In this document: in pieces, positions 4,677 through 13,612 of the stretch
Layout: every line of letters starts with the position of its first letter
Position numbering within the stretch: the stretch's first letter is position 1
NCBI GenBank assembly: GCA_004375785.1
Contig: SOKM01000152.1
Span: 1-24,455 of the forward strand
Source of the DNA: Candidatus Cloacimonadota bacterium
GTDB lineage: Bacteria; Hydrothermota; E44-bin80
DNA length: 24,455 nt
Direction: 5' to 3'
The notes under the pieces: model-generated
The model's input: only the letters and a program-made list of their open reading frames with translations
What the model was told of the DNA's origin: nothing
Database searches by the model: none
Translations under genes and position numbers: made by a program

Positions 4677-6971
4677 ATGAAGAAACGTATTGTTTTCGCT
4701 ATACATTTAATGGGCTTTAGTGGTATTATTGCCCAGGTTTTACTCTTAAGGGAATTATTAATAACCTTTCAAGGCAATGAATTGTCAATTGGCATTATTC
4801 TGGCAAACTGGCTTATCCTGGAGGCATTGGGCGCATTCCTTTTAGGAAAAAAGATAGAGCATCGAAAGAATAAGATTGGGATGTTTGTAGTAATCCAACT
4901 GCTCTTTTCGGTTTCCCTCATTGCAGCCGTATATTTTAGTAGAACCCTGAAGGGAATTATTGGTGTTACTCACGGCGAGGCATTGGGTATATTACCGATG
5001 TTTTTTTCATCCTTCTTTGTCCTTCTTCTGGTAAGTTTTACACATGGTGCATTATTCACTTTTTGCTGTTCTATATACAATTCTACAATTAAAACTTCAC
5101 AAAGCGCTACATCAATCGGCAAGGTCTATATTTACGAGACCATAGGCACCCTTATAGGCGGTATCGCCTTTACCTATCTTCTCATCCCCCATTTCCATTC
5201 AGTAAAAATCGGCGTAGGAATTGCAATATTAAATCTAATTATGTGTCCTGTTCTATTAGGACAATTCTGGCGCGCTCCACAAAAGTTCACTAAGATTTTA
5301 GGATATGTATCTTCAGGATTTCTACTTTTATCCTGCCTTGTGTTATTTACAAATGGCGCAGATTATATTCAAAGATTTTCAATATCAAAACAGTGGGCAG
5401 AACAGAATGTTCTCCATTATGAAAATTCTATCTACGGCAATGTCGTGGTTACGAAAAGAGAGGAGCAATACACCTTTTTTTCTGATGGAATTCCTATAAT
5501 CACAACCCCGACTCCAGACATAGCATTTACAGAGGAATTTGTCCACCTGCCTATGCTTTTCCATCCTGCACCAAAGGAGATACTCATTATCAGCGGCGGA
5601 GCAGGAGGTATAATAAATGAAGCCCTAAAACATCCTGTAACAAGAATAGACTATGTTGAATTGGACCCATTAATACTGAAGGTGGTAAGGAAATATTCCA
5701 CACCCCTGACAGATACTGAACTCTCCTCTCCCGAGTTAAAAATCCACTATGTAGATGGCAGATTTTTCACTAAAAAGACCCAAAATAAGTATGACCTGAT
5801 TTTGATTGGGTTATCCAATCCGCAGGACCTGCAAGTAAATCGCTTCTTTACCAAAGAGTTTTTTTTACTCGCCAAAAGTAGATTAAAAGAAAAAGGTATA
5901 TTAGTTATTAACCTACCCGGGTCTTTGACTTACCTGGGTGAAGAATTAAAGAACCTTAACAGGTGTATACTCAACACACTTAAAGATGTTTTTTTGAATA
6001 TAAAGATAATTCCTGGTGATGGTGTAAATCTATATCTTGCTTCGCAATCCGAAGAGATTTCTTTAATCGAGTATAAGGAACTCATCCAGAGATTATACAA
6101 AAGGGGTATAGAGGTAAATCTACTGACAGCACCCCATATCGAATACAAATTACACCAACGCTGGAGTGATTGGTTTATGATGTCAATGGAACACGGAACT
6201 GAGAGAATAAACAAAGACTTTCATCCTCTTGGTCTATTCTACAGCCTTTCCTATTGGAATGCACTTTTCTCTCCTCACTTCCGAAGAGTGATTCGATATT
6301 TAGAGAAGGTTAGTTTGCGGATGTTTCTCATTGTACTCATAGTATTAACACTATTGTTTTTTTCTATTCGGATTAAGATTAAGGGTATATCTAAGGCAAG
6401 CATCCCTCTATGTATAATGAGTACTGGTTTTGCTGGAATGCTCTTTGATCTGGTTCTCATCTTTGCCTTTCAGATACTTTATGGCTACGTCTTCTACTGG
6501 ATTGGCATAATAGTCTCGGCGCTTATGTTCGGGGTCGCTTGTGGTGGTCAAATAGCAACTTCTCTTTTAGAGCGCATAAAGAAAGACTTTATACTTTTCT
6601 CAGGAATAGAAATATCCATAATTGTTTTCTCCATTATCCTTCCCTTAATTTTTCTTAAAGCTGATCTTTTTTCAAGCGGTCCGATTTTATTTCTTCTACT
6701 TTCATTTTTTTCTGGACTGCTGATTGGTCTTGAATTCCCTCTGGCAAATAAGATACATTTATCTTTGAAAAGTAAACCAGAATTTAGCCGCACTGCTGGC
6801 TTACTTTATGGAGCAGATCTCTTTGGCGGGTGGCTTGGCGGAATTCTTGGAGGTATTGTTCTTTTACCCACACTTGGTCTTTCAGGAACCTGCATTGTGG
6901 TATTTATGTTCAAATTGAGCACCTTTATAATACTCATCGGTTCCGCACCCACATTCAGGAAAAAAATGTGA
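4677..6971 (+). CDS. Fused membrane protein/spermidine-synthase-like methyltransferase-fold protein
   Basis: 764 residues from ATG 4677. The N-terminal 230 or so residues are several membrane helices. A soluble Rossmann domain follows (about 310-500) with ILIISGGAGGIINEAL, YVELDP, VDGRFF, YDLILIGLSNPQ and RFFTKEFF. The C-terminal third is again membrane helices. This is the fused MFS/spermidine synthase architecture. In active aminopropyltransferases the nucleotide loop is GGGDG and the catalytic loop is D-x-x-D-P. Here they read GGAGG and GLSNP, so both catalytic acids are missing and ordinary polyamine synthesis is unlikely; a transport or sensing role, or another small-molecule transfer, is possible. 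No convincing SD. Lies 223 bp after the AmrS-like gene. Confidence 0.75.
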   Translation: MKKRIVFAIHLMGFSGIIAQVLLLRELLITFQGNELSIGIILANWLILEALGAFLLGKKIEHRKNKIGMFVVIQLLFSVSLIAAVYFSRTLKGIIGVTHGEALGILPMFFSSFFVLLLVSFTHGALFTFCCSIYNSTIKTSQSATSIGKVYIYETIGTLIGGIAFTYLLIPHFHSVKIGVGIAILNLIMCPVLLGQFWRAPQKFTKILGYVSSGFLLLSCLVLFTNGADYIQRFSISKQWAEQNVLHYENSIYGNVVVTKREEQYTFFSDGIPIITTPTPDIAFTEEFVHLPMLFHPAPKEILIISGGAGGIINEALKHPVTRIDYVELDPLILKVVRKYSTPLTDTELSSPELKIHYVDGRFFTKKTQNKYDLILIGLSNPQDLQVNRFFTKEFFLLAKSRLKEKGILVINLPGSLTYLGEELKNLNRCILNTLKDVFLNIKIIPGDGVNLYLASQSEEISLIEYKELIQRLYKRGIEVNLLTAPHIEYKLHQRWSDWFMMSMEHGTERINKDFHPLGLFYSLSYWNALFSPHFRRVIRYLEKVSLRMFLIVLIVLTLLFFSIRIKIKGISKASIPLCIMSTGFAGMLFDLVLIFAFQILYGYVFYWIGIIVSALMFGVACGGQIATSLLERIKKDFILFSGIEISIIVFSIILPLIFLKADLFSSGPILFLLLSFFSGLLIGLEFPLANKIHLSLKSKPEFSRTAGLLYGADLFGGWLGGILGGIVLLPTLGLSGTCIVVFMFKLSTFIILIGSAPTFRKKM

Positions 6972-7018
6972 ATGGGGGCAGGCGTGCAATTGTTCAATTT
7001 TGGATTTCATCTGAGGGG

Positions 7019-7047
7019 TTGATTTTTTATCTATAATATGATAGAAT
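7019..7047 (+). promoter_or_regulatory. Promoter in front of the rdgB-like remnant
   Basis: TTGATT (7019-7024), 17 bp, TAGAAT (7042-7047). Only six nt separate the -10 box from the ATG at 7054, so transcription would start at or next to the A of ATG (leaderless). Confidence 0.55.
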
Positions 7048-7053
7048 CTTTTT

Positions 7054-7143
7054 ATGGAGATTGTAGTGGCTACTAACAAAACTAATAGAGGATTGCTTCT
7101 ATCTGTGAAAGTAGTTGTTTGGGAGTGTAATGTTTCAGGATAA
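7054..7143 (+). pseudogene. Possible 5' fragment of an rdgB/HAM1 (XTP/dITP pyrophosphatase) gene
   Basis: The frame opens with MEIVVATNKTN, which resembles the N-terminus of HAM1-family nucleotide pyrophosphatases (M-x-IVLATNNxGK). Resemblance stops at about 7081. From 7082 the DNA is the 3' end of the HdrA-like gene on the other strand, and the frame runs antisense to it until TAA at 7141-7143, giving 29 codons. A promoter with correct spacing lies directly upstream. I read it as a gene start cut off by a rearrangement. The matching stretch is only about ten residues, so chance similarity is possible. Confidence 0.45.
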
Positions 7144-10100
7144 TTGCATTTGATGGACAGGCGGATGCACAGGCACCACATCCCTTGCACAAAACCTCAT
7201 TAACCACCATTATTTTTTTCACAGTGTCAAGTGTAAGTGCACCGTATTCGCAAGAAACCTCACAGGTACCACATCCAGAACAGGCAACTTCATCGAGCGT
7301 TGAGACCACAGGTTCAATATTCACAAATCCTCTTGTGAGCATGCTCATTGCTGAGGAGGAAGCACCTTTTGCCTGAGCAACTGTATCAGGTATATCTTTA
7401 GGTGCCTGGCAACATCCAGCAAGAAAAACACCGTCCAGTGCAGTATCCACAGGTCTCAATTTCGGATGTGCTTCTAAGAGAAAACCATCCTGTGATTTTG
7501 AAAGTTTCAGTATTTTTCTTATCTCCTCTGTCTCCTTTCTGGGAACAATACCTGTTCCAAGCACCACCACATCCGCCTCAATATCAACTAGCTCACCAAG
7601 CAGGGTATCTTCTACCTTTACAATAAGTTTTTCTCCCCTCCTATATATCTCACTCGGATTACATCTCCTGTAAAGAACTCCTTCCATTCTTACCCTATCA
7701 TAAAACTCTTCGTACCCTTTGCCAAATGCCCTCATATCCATATAAAGCACAGTTACTTCTACCTCAGGAACTTTGTCTTTAACAAGATGAGCCTGTTTTG
7801 CAATAAACATACAGCATACGCGCGAACAGTATTCGTTACCAACAGATTCATCCCTGCTCCCAACACAGTGTATGAAAACAATCTGTTTTGGTGTTTTACC
7901 ATCTATAATGATTTCTCCAGTAGTAGGTCCCGAAGCGGAAAGTAATCTTTCAAGTTCAAGTCCTGTTATGACATTATTATACTCATTGTAAGCATATTCC
8001 TTTTTAATCCTTGCATCAAATGGGTCAAAACCAGTGGCTACAATAATCGCCCCACATTCAAGTTCTTCGACTTCGTCGGCAAGTTCATAATTTATTGCTT
8101 CTCTGTCACAGGATTTCATACATTCTTCACAAGCAGAGCAACCGCCGCAATTCAAACATCTTTTTGCTTCTTCTAAGGCTTTTTTTTCATCGAAACCCGT
8201 CTCTACCTCTCTGAAACTCTTAATTCTTTCATCGAGTGGAATCGTATCCATTAGACACCTTTCTTTTTTCTCATCTGAAAGAGGTTCAGGAAAATCGACT
8301 GCGATTGCTTTTTTCTCTACTATTAACTCTTTCTTATTTATATACGCATCTATGGCTAATGCTGCTTTTTTACCATCTGAAATGGCTTCAACGATTGTTG
8401 AAGGTCCCCTAACAGCATCTCCACCTGCTAAGATACCTGTCTTTCCTGTATTCAAGGAGATACCATCTACCTCTATTGTCCCCCATTTTGTAATGTTAAG
8501 ATACTTTCTAAGCCAATCAGAATCAGGGCTTTGTCCAATGGCAAGAATAACATTATCTACTTCTTGCAGGAATTCCGAACCAGGAATCGGCACAGGTCTC
8601 CTTCGCCCCGATGCATCCAGCTCACCAAGTTTCATTCTGATGAGTTCTATACCTGAAACCTTTCTATCCTTACCATTGAATTTTACAGGTTGGGACAGAA
8701 ATTCTATTTTTATACCTTCCTCAATTGCTGCATCTATCTCTTTTGCATCTGCTGGCATCTCATATCTAGTTCTTCGATAGAGAATCGTCACATCAGCTCC
8801 CAATCTTTTTGATGTCCTGGCAGCATCAAGCGCTGCGTTACCACCTCCAATAACTGCAACCCTCTTCCCTATCTCCACCTCCTCGTTACTGTTAACCTTC
8901 CTTAGAAATTCTATACAGGATAGAACCCCTTCAAGATTCTCGCCTTCTATTCCCGTAAATATTTCCTGATGTGCTCCAATGGCAACATAGACAGAATCAA
9001 ATCCATCTTTCTGTAGTTTAGATATATCAGCAATAGGAGACTTCGTTTTTATTTCGACACCAGAGTCCTCAATATATTTTATATCCCTCATCAGAGCATC
9101 CAATGGAAGTCTGAATCTCGGGATACCATACCTGAGCATTCCACCAGGCTCTTCCATTGCTTCAAAAACCGTTACATTGTAGCCTTTCAATGCAAGAAAA
9201 TATCCACAAGAGAGACCGCTTGGACCCGAACCTACAATTGCTATTCTTTCCATTCTTTTCTCAACATTCCTTGGTCTCTCTGGCTCCTTTTCATAATCTG
9301 CTATGAATCTCTTCAGAGAAGCTATCGAAATAGGCTCGTCAAATTCAGCTCGTCTACACTCTATCTCACAGGGATGTGTGCAAACCCTTCCACATACAGA
9401 TGGAAAAGGATTATCACGTCTTTCAAGTTCTAATGCCTCCTTAAACTTTCCAATTTTGATAAGGGCAATATATCCCTGTACATTAACACCAGCAGGACAG
9501 GCAGCCGTACACGGTGGCTTCCCTCTTTTATCAATAAGAAACTTGTTGGGAACAGCCTGTGGAAAAAGCCTGTATATTGCTTTTCTTGTTCCCAGCCCAG
9601 CATTGAATTCATCGGGCAGGTCAACTGGGCAGGAGGAAGTACAATCATCACAACCATTGCATTTATCCCAATCTACATAAGTAGGTTTCCTTTTTACCTT
9701 CACCTTGAAGTTTCCGACAAAACCTTCTATATCTGCAACCTCAGTATATGTTAATAATTCAATATTGGGGTGTCTTCCCACTTCAGACATTTTTGGAGTC
9801 AGTATACAGGCAGAACAGTCAAGTGTCGGAAATGTCTTATCCAGCTGTGACATTCTTCCTCCAATGGAAGGCTCTTTTTCTACAAGGTAAACCTTATAAC
9901 CTGCATTTGCTATATCAAGCGATGCCTGAATACCTGCTATACCTGCACCAATAATTAAAACGGAGGGAGTAACAGAAACGGTCTTTTCTTCAAGGGGTTC
10001 AAGCAAACCTACTCTGCTTACTGCTGCAGAAAGAATCGCCTTTGCTTTATCGGTTGCCCTGTTTTTATCAAGGTGAACCCAGGAACACTGTTCCCGGATA

Positions 10101-10387
10101 TTTGCCATCTCAAAACAAAAAGGATTAAGTCCTGCAGATTTCACCACTTCCCTGAAGGTAACCTCATGCATAGCAGGAGAACAGGATGCGACTATAACCT
10201 TATTAAGATTGAACTTTTTGATGTGTTCACGAATCAACTCTTGACCAGGGTCAGAGCACATATACGTATAATCCTCAGCAGTAACAACCCCGGGGAGTTG
10301 TCTCACATAATGAATCACATCTTCTACATCAACAGTAGATGAAATATTTATCCCGCAATGACAGATAAAAACACCTATTCTTTGCAT
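7082..10387 (-). CDS. HdrA-like flavoprotein with an inserted GltD/NfnB module (HdrA-GltD fusion)
   Basis: 1101 residues; ordinary HdrA is roughly 650. Order: HdrA N-terminus with CHCGINI (10-16); FAD site IIGAGIAGIQ (145-154) and LDCSACILTPKM (189-200); 4Fe-4S CNGCDDCTSSC (243-253); GltD-type cysteine domain PPCTAACPAG...CGRVCTHPCEIEC (291-344); FAD site VGSGPSG (385-391) with EEPGGMLRYGIP; NAD(P)H site VIGGGNAALD (512-521); AGGDAVRGPSTIVEAI (654-669); cysteine cluster CLNCGGCSACEECMKSC (744-760); HdrA C-terminal half with HCVGSRD...YCSRVCC (840-859); two ferredoxin clusters CSGCGTCEVSC and CKGCGACASAC (1036-1077). Two flavins, an NAD(P)H site and many Fe-S clusters suit an electron-bifurcating or -confurcating hub for the EtfAB/HdrD-like proteins encoded upstream. 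Last gene of the cluster. Confidence 0.85.
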   Translation of the reverse strand: MQRIGVFICHCGINISSTVDVEDVIHYVRQLPGVVTAEDYTYMCSDPGQELIREHIKKFNLNKVIVASCSPAMHEVTFREVVKSAGLNPFCFEMANIREQCSWVHLDKNRATDKAKAILSAAVSRVGLLEPLEEKTVSVTPSVLIIGAGIAGIQASLDIANAGYKVYLVEKEPSIGGRMSQLDKTFPTLDCSACILTPKMSEVGRHPNIELLTYTEVADIEGFVGNFKVKVKRKPTYVDWDKCNGCDDCTSSCPVDLPDEFNAGLGTRKAIYRLFPQAVPNKFLIDKRGKPPCTAACPAGVNVQGYIALIKIGKFKEALELERRDNPFPSVCGRVCTHPCEIECRRAEFDEPISIASLKRFIADYEKEPERPRNVEKRMERIAIVGSGPSGLSCGYFLALKGYNVTVFEAMEEPGGMLRYGIPRFRLPLDALMRDIKYIEDSGVEIKTKSPIADISKLQKDGFDSVYVAIGAHQEIFTGIEGENLEGVLSCIEFLRKVNSNEEVEIGKRVAVIGGGNAALDAARTSKRLGADVTILYRRTRYEMPADAKEIDAAIEEGIKIEFLSQPVKFNGKDRKVSGIELIRMKLGELDASGRRRPVPIPGSEFLQEVDNVILAIGQSPDSDWLRKYLNITKWGTIEVDGISLNTGKTGILAGGDAVRGPSTIVEAISDGKKAALAIDAYINKKELIVEKKAIAVDFPEPLSDEKKERCLMDTIPLDERIKSFREVETGFDEKKALEEAKRCLNCGGCSACEECMKSCDREAINYELADEVEELECGAIIVATGFDPFDARIKKEYAYNEYNNVITGLELERLLSASGPTTGEIIIDGKTPKQIVFIHCVGSRDESVGNEYCSRVCCMFIAKQAHLVKDKVPEVEVTVLYMDMRAFGKGYEEFYDRVRMEGVLYRRCNPSEIYRRGEKLIVKVEDTLLGELVDIEADVVVLGTGIVPRKETEEIRKILKLSKSQDGFLLEAHPKLRPVDTALDGVFLAGCCQAPKDIPDTVAQAKGASSSAMSMLTRGFVNIEPVVSTLDEVACSGCGTCEVSCEYGALTLDTVKKIMVVNEVLCKGCGACASACPSNAIILKHYTPKQLLSQIEAILY

Positions 10388-10615
10388 ATTAACACTTTAG
10401 CCACAGAAATTCACAGAAAAACGCAGAAATGGATTCCAATCCTTAAACCAAAAGGTAAAAATAACTTCTTAATATTTTATGAAGTTCTTTATAATCCTTG
10501 GTTCTACGCATTATTTATGTTATTGAATCATTATGTTCATTGCGTCTCCTGCGTTTCCTGCGAATATAATGATAGTTCTCCTGAGTTTGTCGAAGGACTG
10601 CGATTCCTGCGTCTT
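10388..10615. repeat. Intergenic repeats between etfA-like and hdrA-like genes
   Basis: No gene seen. Contains GCCACAGAAATTCACAGAAA (10401-10420), a GCGTCTCCTGCGTTTCCTGCG stretch around 10540, and TCCTGAGTTTGTCGAAGGAC, a widespread dispersed-repeat form. The repeat family with CGCAGGAATCGCAG begins within a few bases of the EtfA stop. Confidence 0.5.
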
Positions 10616-11593
10616 TTATGCTCCCTTCAGTTCAGTAATCTTTTCATTTAACTTTGGAATAACCTGCAGAAGGTCACCGACAATACCATAGTTTGCTACA
10701 GTGAAGATGGGTGCATTCGGATCTTTGTTTATAGCAACAATCGTATCTGCACCCTTCATTCCCATAACATGCTGGAAGGCTCCGCTTATACCAACAGCAA
10801 TGTATAGTTTTGGCTTGACTGTTTTACCTGAAGAACCAACCTGCCTGTCTTTTGTCAACCAACCGGCATCAACAACAGGTCTGGAGCAGGCAAGAACACC
10901 TCCTATAGATTTTGCAAAGTCTTCCATCATAGAAAGGTTCTTATCTTCCTTAATCCCTCTTCCTATTCCTATAACTACTTCAGATTGTGTAATATCAACT
11001 TCACCTTTTGCTGCTTCCACATACTGCATAAACTTTCTGTAATCAATATCTTCTTTTATAGGGGAAGAAACATCAACGACTTCAGCTACCAGTTCTACAT
11101 CTCTGGGAGCAATGGAACCTGGCCTGACAGAAACCAGATAACCCCAATTCTCAGCAAGAGAAATCCTTGAGTTGATTTTCCCTCCGTAAATCTGCCTCTC
11201 GGTAAATACTGTATCGTTTTCAATCTCTAAATCAAGGCAATCTGATGAATAGGGTAAATCAATTGCAGTAGAAAGACTGGGAGCAAAGTCTATACCAAAG
11301 GCGGTCTGTCCGAGTAGTGTAATAAATGGTTTTTTCTCCTGTAACAAGTTTGAGAGAACAATCTGATAGTATTCTGCATTAAACTCCTTCAATCTTTCAT
11401 CATCTATATTGAGTATGGTTTCAGCAAACGGTTTAAGTTTATCTATAATTTTTTCATTTTGAAACCCGAGAAGAACTGCGAGAAGTTTACCCCTATCTCT
11501 GCTCAGTTCATAGCCTTTCGTAAGTAGCTCAAATGTAATATCCCTAACCTCTCCTCGCCTATGCTCAACAATAACAAAAATATCCTTTGTCAT
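10616..11593 (-). CDS. etfA: Electron transfer flavoprotein, alpha subunit
   Basis: 325 residues, standard length. The C-terminal FAD domain has GIGRGIKEDKN, CSRPVVDAGWL, QVGSSGKTVKPKLYIAVGIS, GAFQHVMGMKGADTIVAINK and NYGIVGDLLQVIPKL, all typical EtfA. The N-terminal half is more divergent. The ATG (11591-11593) overlaps the TGA of EtfB by two bases, giving translational coupling. With EtfB it would take electrons from the acyl-CoA dehydrogenases and pass them to the HdrD/HdrA-like partners. Whether it is a bifurcating ETF cannot be decided by eye. Confidence 0.93.
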   Translation of the reverse strand: MTKDIFVIVEHRRGEVRDITFELLTKGYELSRDRGKLLAVLLGFQNEKIIDKLKPFAETILNIDDERLKEFNAEYYQIVLSNLLQEKKPFITLLGQTAFGIDFAPSLSTAIDLPYSSDCLDLEIENDTVFTERQIYGGKINSRISLAENWGYLVSVRPGSIAPRDVELVAEVVDVSSPIKEDIDYRKFMQYVEAAKGEVDITQSEVVIGIGRGIKEDKNLSMMEDFAKSIGGVLACSRPVVDAGWLTKDRQVGSSGKTVKPKLYIAVGISGAFQHVMGMKGADTIVAINKDPNAPIFTVANYGIVGDLLQVIPKLNEKITELKGA

Positions 11594-12351
11594 AGCAATC
11601 CCTTTCCTTTCAAGATTTCACAAAGTTTCCCCGAGACTTCTTCTACCCCACCCTCAAGGATTTCTGCCATCTTCCCTACTGGTGGATAGTACATCTTAAC
11701 AACCTCTGCCTTCATCCCTTCTGCCGTTATATTTTCAATAACCCTGAGTTCCTTCTGTGCTGCTCTTTTAATACCGAGTATGGAGGCATATCTTGGTTCA
11801 TTAATACCTGTCTGAATCGTGAAAAGAGCTGGTAGCTTTATCTTTAGTTCCTCAAGCAGTCCGCCTTCCAGTTCCCTCTGAACAGTGGCAAAACCATCTT
11901 CGATTCCCATTTTTATAACAAGTGTTGCATGGGGAATTCCAAGAAGTTCTGCGAGTGTAACTCCTACCTGGGAATTACCGACATCACTCGATATACAGCC
12001 TGTAAGGATAAGGTCAAAGTTTCCTTCCTTTACCTGTTCGGCAAGAAGTTTCGCAACTGCATAGGCATCAAGGTTATCAAGATTTTCTGGCGTTATCCTG
12101 ACCCCTCTTGTAGCACCCTTCGCAAGACCCATCTTAATAACCTCATCCGATTCCTTAGACCCCACTGTGAAGAGTGTTATATCACCTTCAGTTTTTTCTC
12201 TTAGTAGCAGTGCCTCTTCAAGCGCATAGTTATCCGCCTCATTGATATCAAAGACCAACTGGTCAGGAATAATGTGCTTCTCCGAAGAATCAATATTTAC
12301 TGCTGCTTCGGCAGTTTCAGGCACCCTCTTAATGCATACCGCTATATTCAT
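11590..12351 (-). CDS. etfB: Electron transfer flavoprotein, beta subunit
   Basis: 253 residues from the second of two adjacent ATGs; GGAGG is four nt upstream of 12351 but only one from the first. Family signatures: IAVCIKRVPET, VFDINEADNYALEEAL, GLAKGATRGVRI, DLILTGCISSDVGNSQVGVTLAELLGIPHAT, and KLPALFTIQTGINEPRY. The nucleotide-binding loop is intact in form but reads CISSDVGNSQVG instead of the common R-Q-A-x-D-G-D-T-x-Q-V-G, which could reflect a different nucleotide (AMP or a second FAD). Coupled to EtfA downstream and 91 bp after the HdrD-like gene. Confidence 0.93.
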   Translation of the reverse strand: MNIAVCIKRVPETAEAAVNIDSSEKHIIPDQLVFDINEADNYALEEALLLREKTEGDITLFTVGSKESDEVIKMGLAKGATRGVRITPENLDNLDAYAVAKLLAEQVKEGNFDLILTGCISSDVGNSQVGVTLAELLGIPHATLVIKMGIEDGFATVQRELEGGLLEELKIKLPALFTIQTGINEPRYASILGIKRAAQKELRVIENITAEGMKAEVVKMYYPPVGKMAEILEGGVEEVSGKLCEILKGKGLL

Positions 12352-12431
12352 CATACCTCCTTCCTTATTTTGCTACGCAAAATGGCGTTTTTGCTTATAG
12401 CTAATGGCTTTTAAAATCATTTGTTCAGGAT

Positions 12432-12494
12432 AAGCCTCAACGCTACTGAGATTGTTTTGAATCTGATGATCTGGTATTCTGATATTCTGGTACT
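12432..12494. repeat. Half copy of R1 and ATCAGA/ACCAGA repeat overlapping the HdrD-like 3' end
   Basis: On the minus strand GTAGCGTTGAGGCTT (12446-12432) matches the left half of R1 with one change, and its TAG is the stop codon of the HdrD-like gene. Just upstream the last codons derive from short near-repeats of TACCAGAATATCAGA. Confidence 0.55.
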
Positions 12495-13612
12495 CTTTCT
12501 TCCTCGTCTTTCAACCCTAACGCTTCATCCAATATTTCAACAATATCCATTACCTTGATACTATCCTCAAGGTTGGATGTTTTAACAGCATCTTCTAATG
12601 TGAGAAGACAGAATGGACATGCGGTTGCAATAACATCAACCTCAAGGACAGCAGCATCTTTAACCCTCGTAACAGCAAGCCTCTCCTCATCTGATTCAGT
12701 TTCCACCCACATCCTCCCTCCTCCACCTTCGCAGCAGAGGCTTCTTTCCCTCGACCTCTCAAATTCAAAAAGTTCAATACCTGGAACACTTCTTAATAGT
12801 TCTCTTGGTTCTTCATATATATCATTTTGTTTCCCAAGAAAACAGGGGTCATGAAAAACAACCCTTTTTTCAAATTTCCCTCTCGGTTCTATTCTCCCCT
12901 CTTTGATAAATCTATTAATAAGTGTAGTGTAGTGCTCTATTACAAAATCCAGGTCTATATACTCATTCTTGAATGTATTAAAACAGTGTGGAGAAGTGGT
13001 GAAGAATGTACCTATATCAAATTTCTTGAACAGTTTGGTGTTCTCTTCCACGAGCATCTCAAAGAGACCAACTTCTCCCATTCTTTTTACTTCGTTACCA
13101 CAGCAGGTCTCCTGGATTCCAAGAATTGCGAAGTCACAAGAAGCAGTTTTGAGCACCCTTACCATAGCCCTTGCAATCTCCTGTGTCCGTGTATCATAAC
13201 AGGGCGTACATCCAACAAAATAGAGAAATCTCGTTTTATCACCAGGTTGTAAAATTCTTACACCATTTCCTTCGAGCCAGTCCGCTCTTTTCTCCCTTAT
13301 TCTTCCCCAGGGATTACCAAATTTAAAAACACTTTCCAGTGTATCCCTTACCTGTGGCTGCACCTTTCCTCTTTCAATTTCATCACTCCTTAAATCAATA
13401 ATATAGTCAACGACATCAACGCCTTTGGGGCATCGGATGGAACAAGTAGAACAGGTTGTGCATTCCCATATACCGAGGTCTTTGCTTTTATTCTTTATCT
13501 TGATAAGTGACCTGTAAATTAGTTTTCTTATATTAAGAGCAGACCTGACTGAAACAGGACAACCACCCGTGCATCTTCCACATTGAATACAGCCAAACAG
13601 AATATCGTTCAT
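12443..13612 (-). CDS. HdrD-like soluble iron-sulfur oxidoreductase (two 4Fe-4S plus two CCG domains)
   Basis: 389 residues. Two ferredoxin motifs at the start (CIQCGRCTGGC, 8-18; CTTCSTCSIRC, 51-61) followed by two CCG/DUF224 domains: GCTPCYDTRTQE...ETCCGNEV, and HDPCFLGKQND...LCCEGGGGRMW with ATACPFC. This is the HdrD/GlpC/LutA-type layout. There is no membrane segment, unlike the membrane-bound FeS/NarI-type proteins that connect ETF to menaquinone, so a soluble partner such as the HdrA-GltD protein is a better fit. The ATG at 13612 has no clear SD. The tail after DEEER (VPEYQNTRSSDSKQSQ) is repeat-encoded and not family sequence. Confidence 0.85.
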   Translation of the reverse strand: MNDILFGCIQCGRCTGGCPVSVRSALNIRKLIYRSLIKIKNKSKDLGIWECTTCSTCSIRCPKGVDVVDYIIDLRSDEIERGKVQPQVRDTLESVFKFGNPWGRIREKRADWLEGNGVRILQPGDKTRFLYFVGCTPCYDTRTQEIARAMVRVLKTASCDFAILGIQETCCGNEVKRMGEVGLFEMLVEENTKLFKKFDIGTFFTTSPHCFNTFKNEYIDLDFVIEHYTTLINRFIKEGRIEPRGKFEKRVVFHDPCFLGKQNDIYEEPRELLRSVPGIELFEFERSRERSLCCEGGGGRMWVETESDEERLAVTRVKDAAVLEVDVIATACPFCLLTLEDAVKTSNLEDSIKVMDIVEILDEALGLKDEEERVPEYQNTRSSDSKQSQ

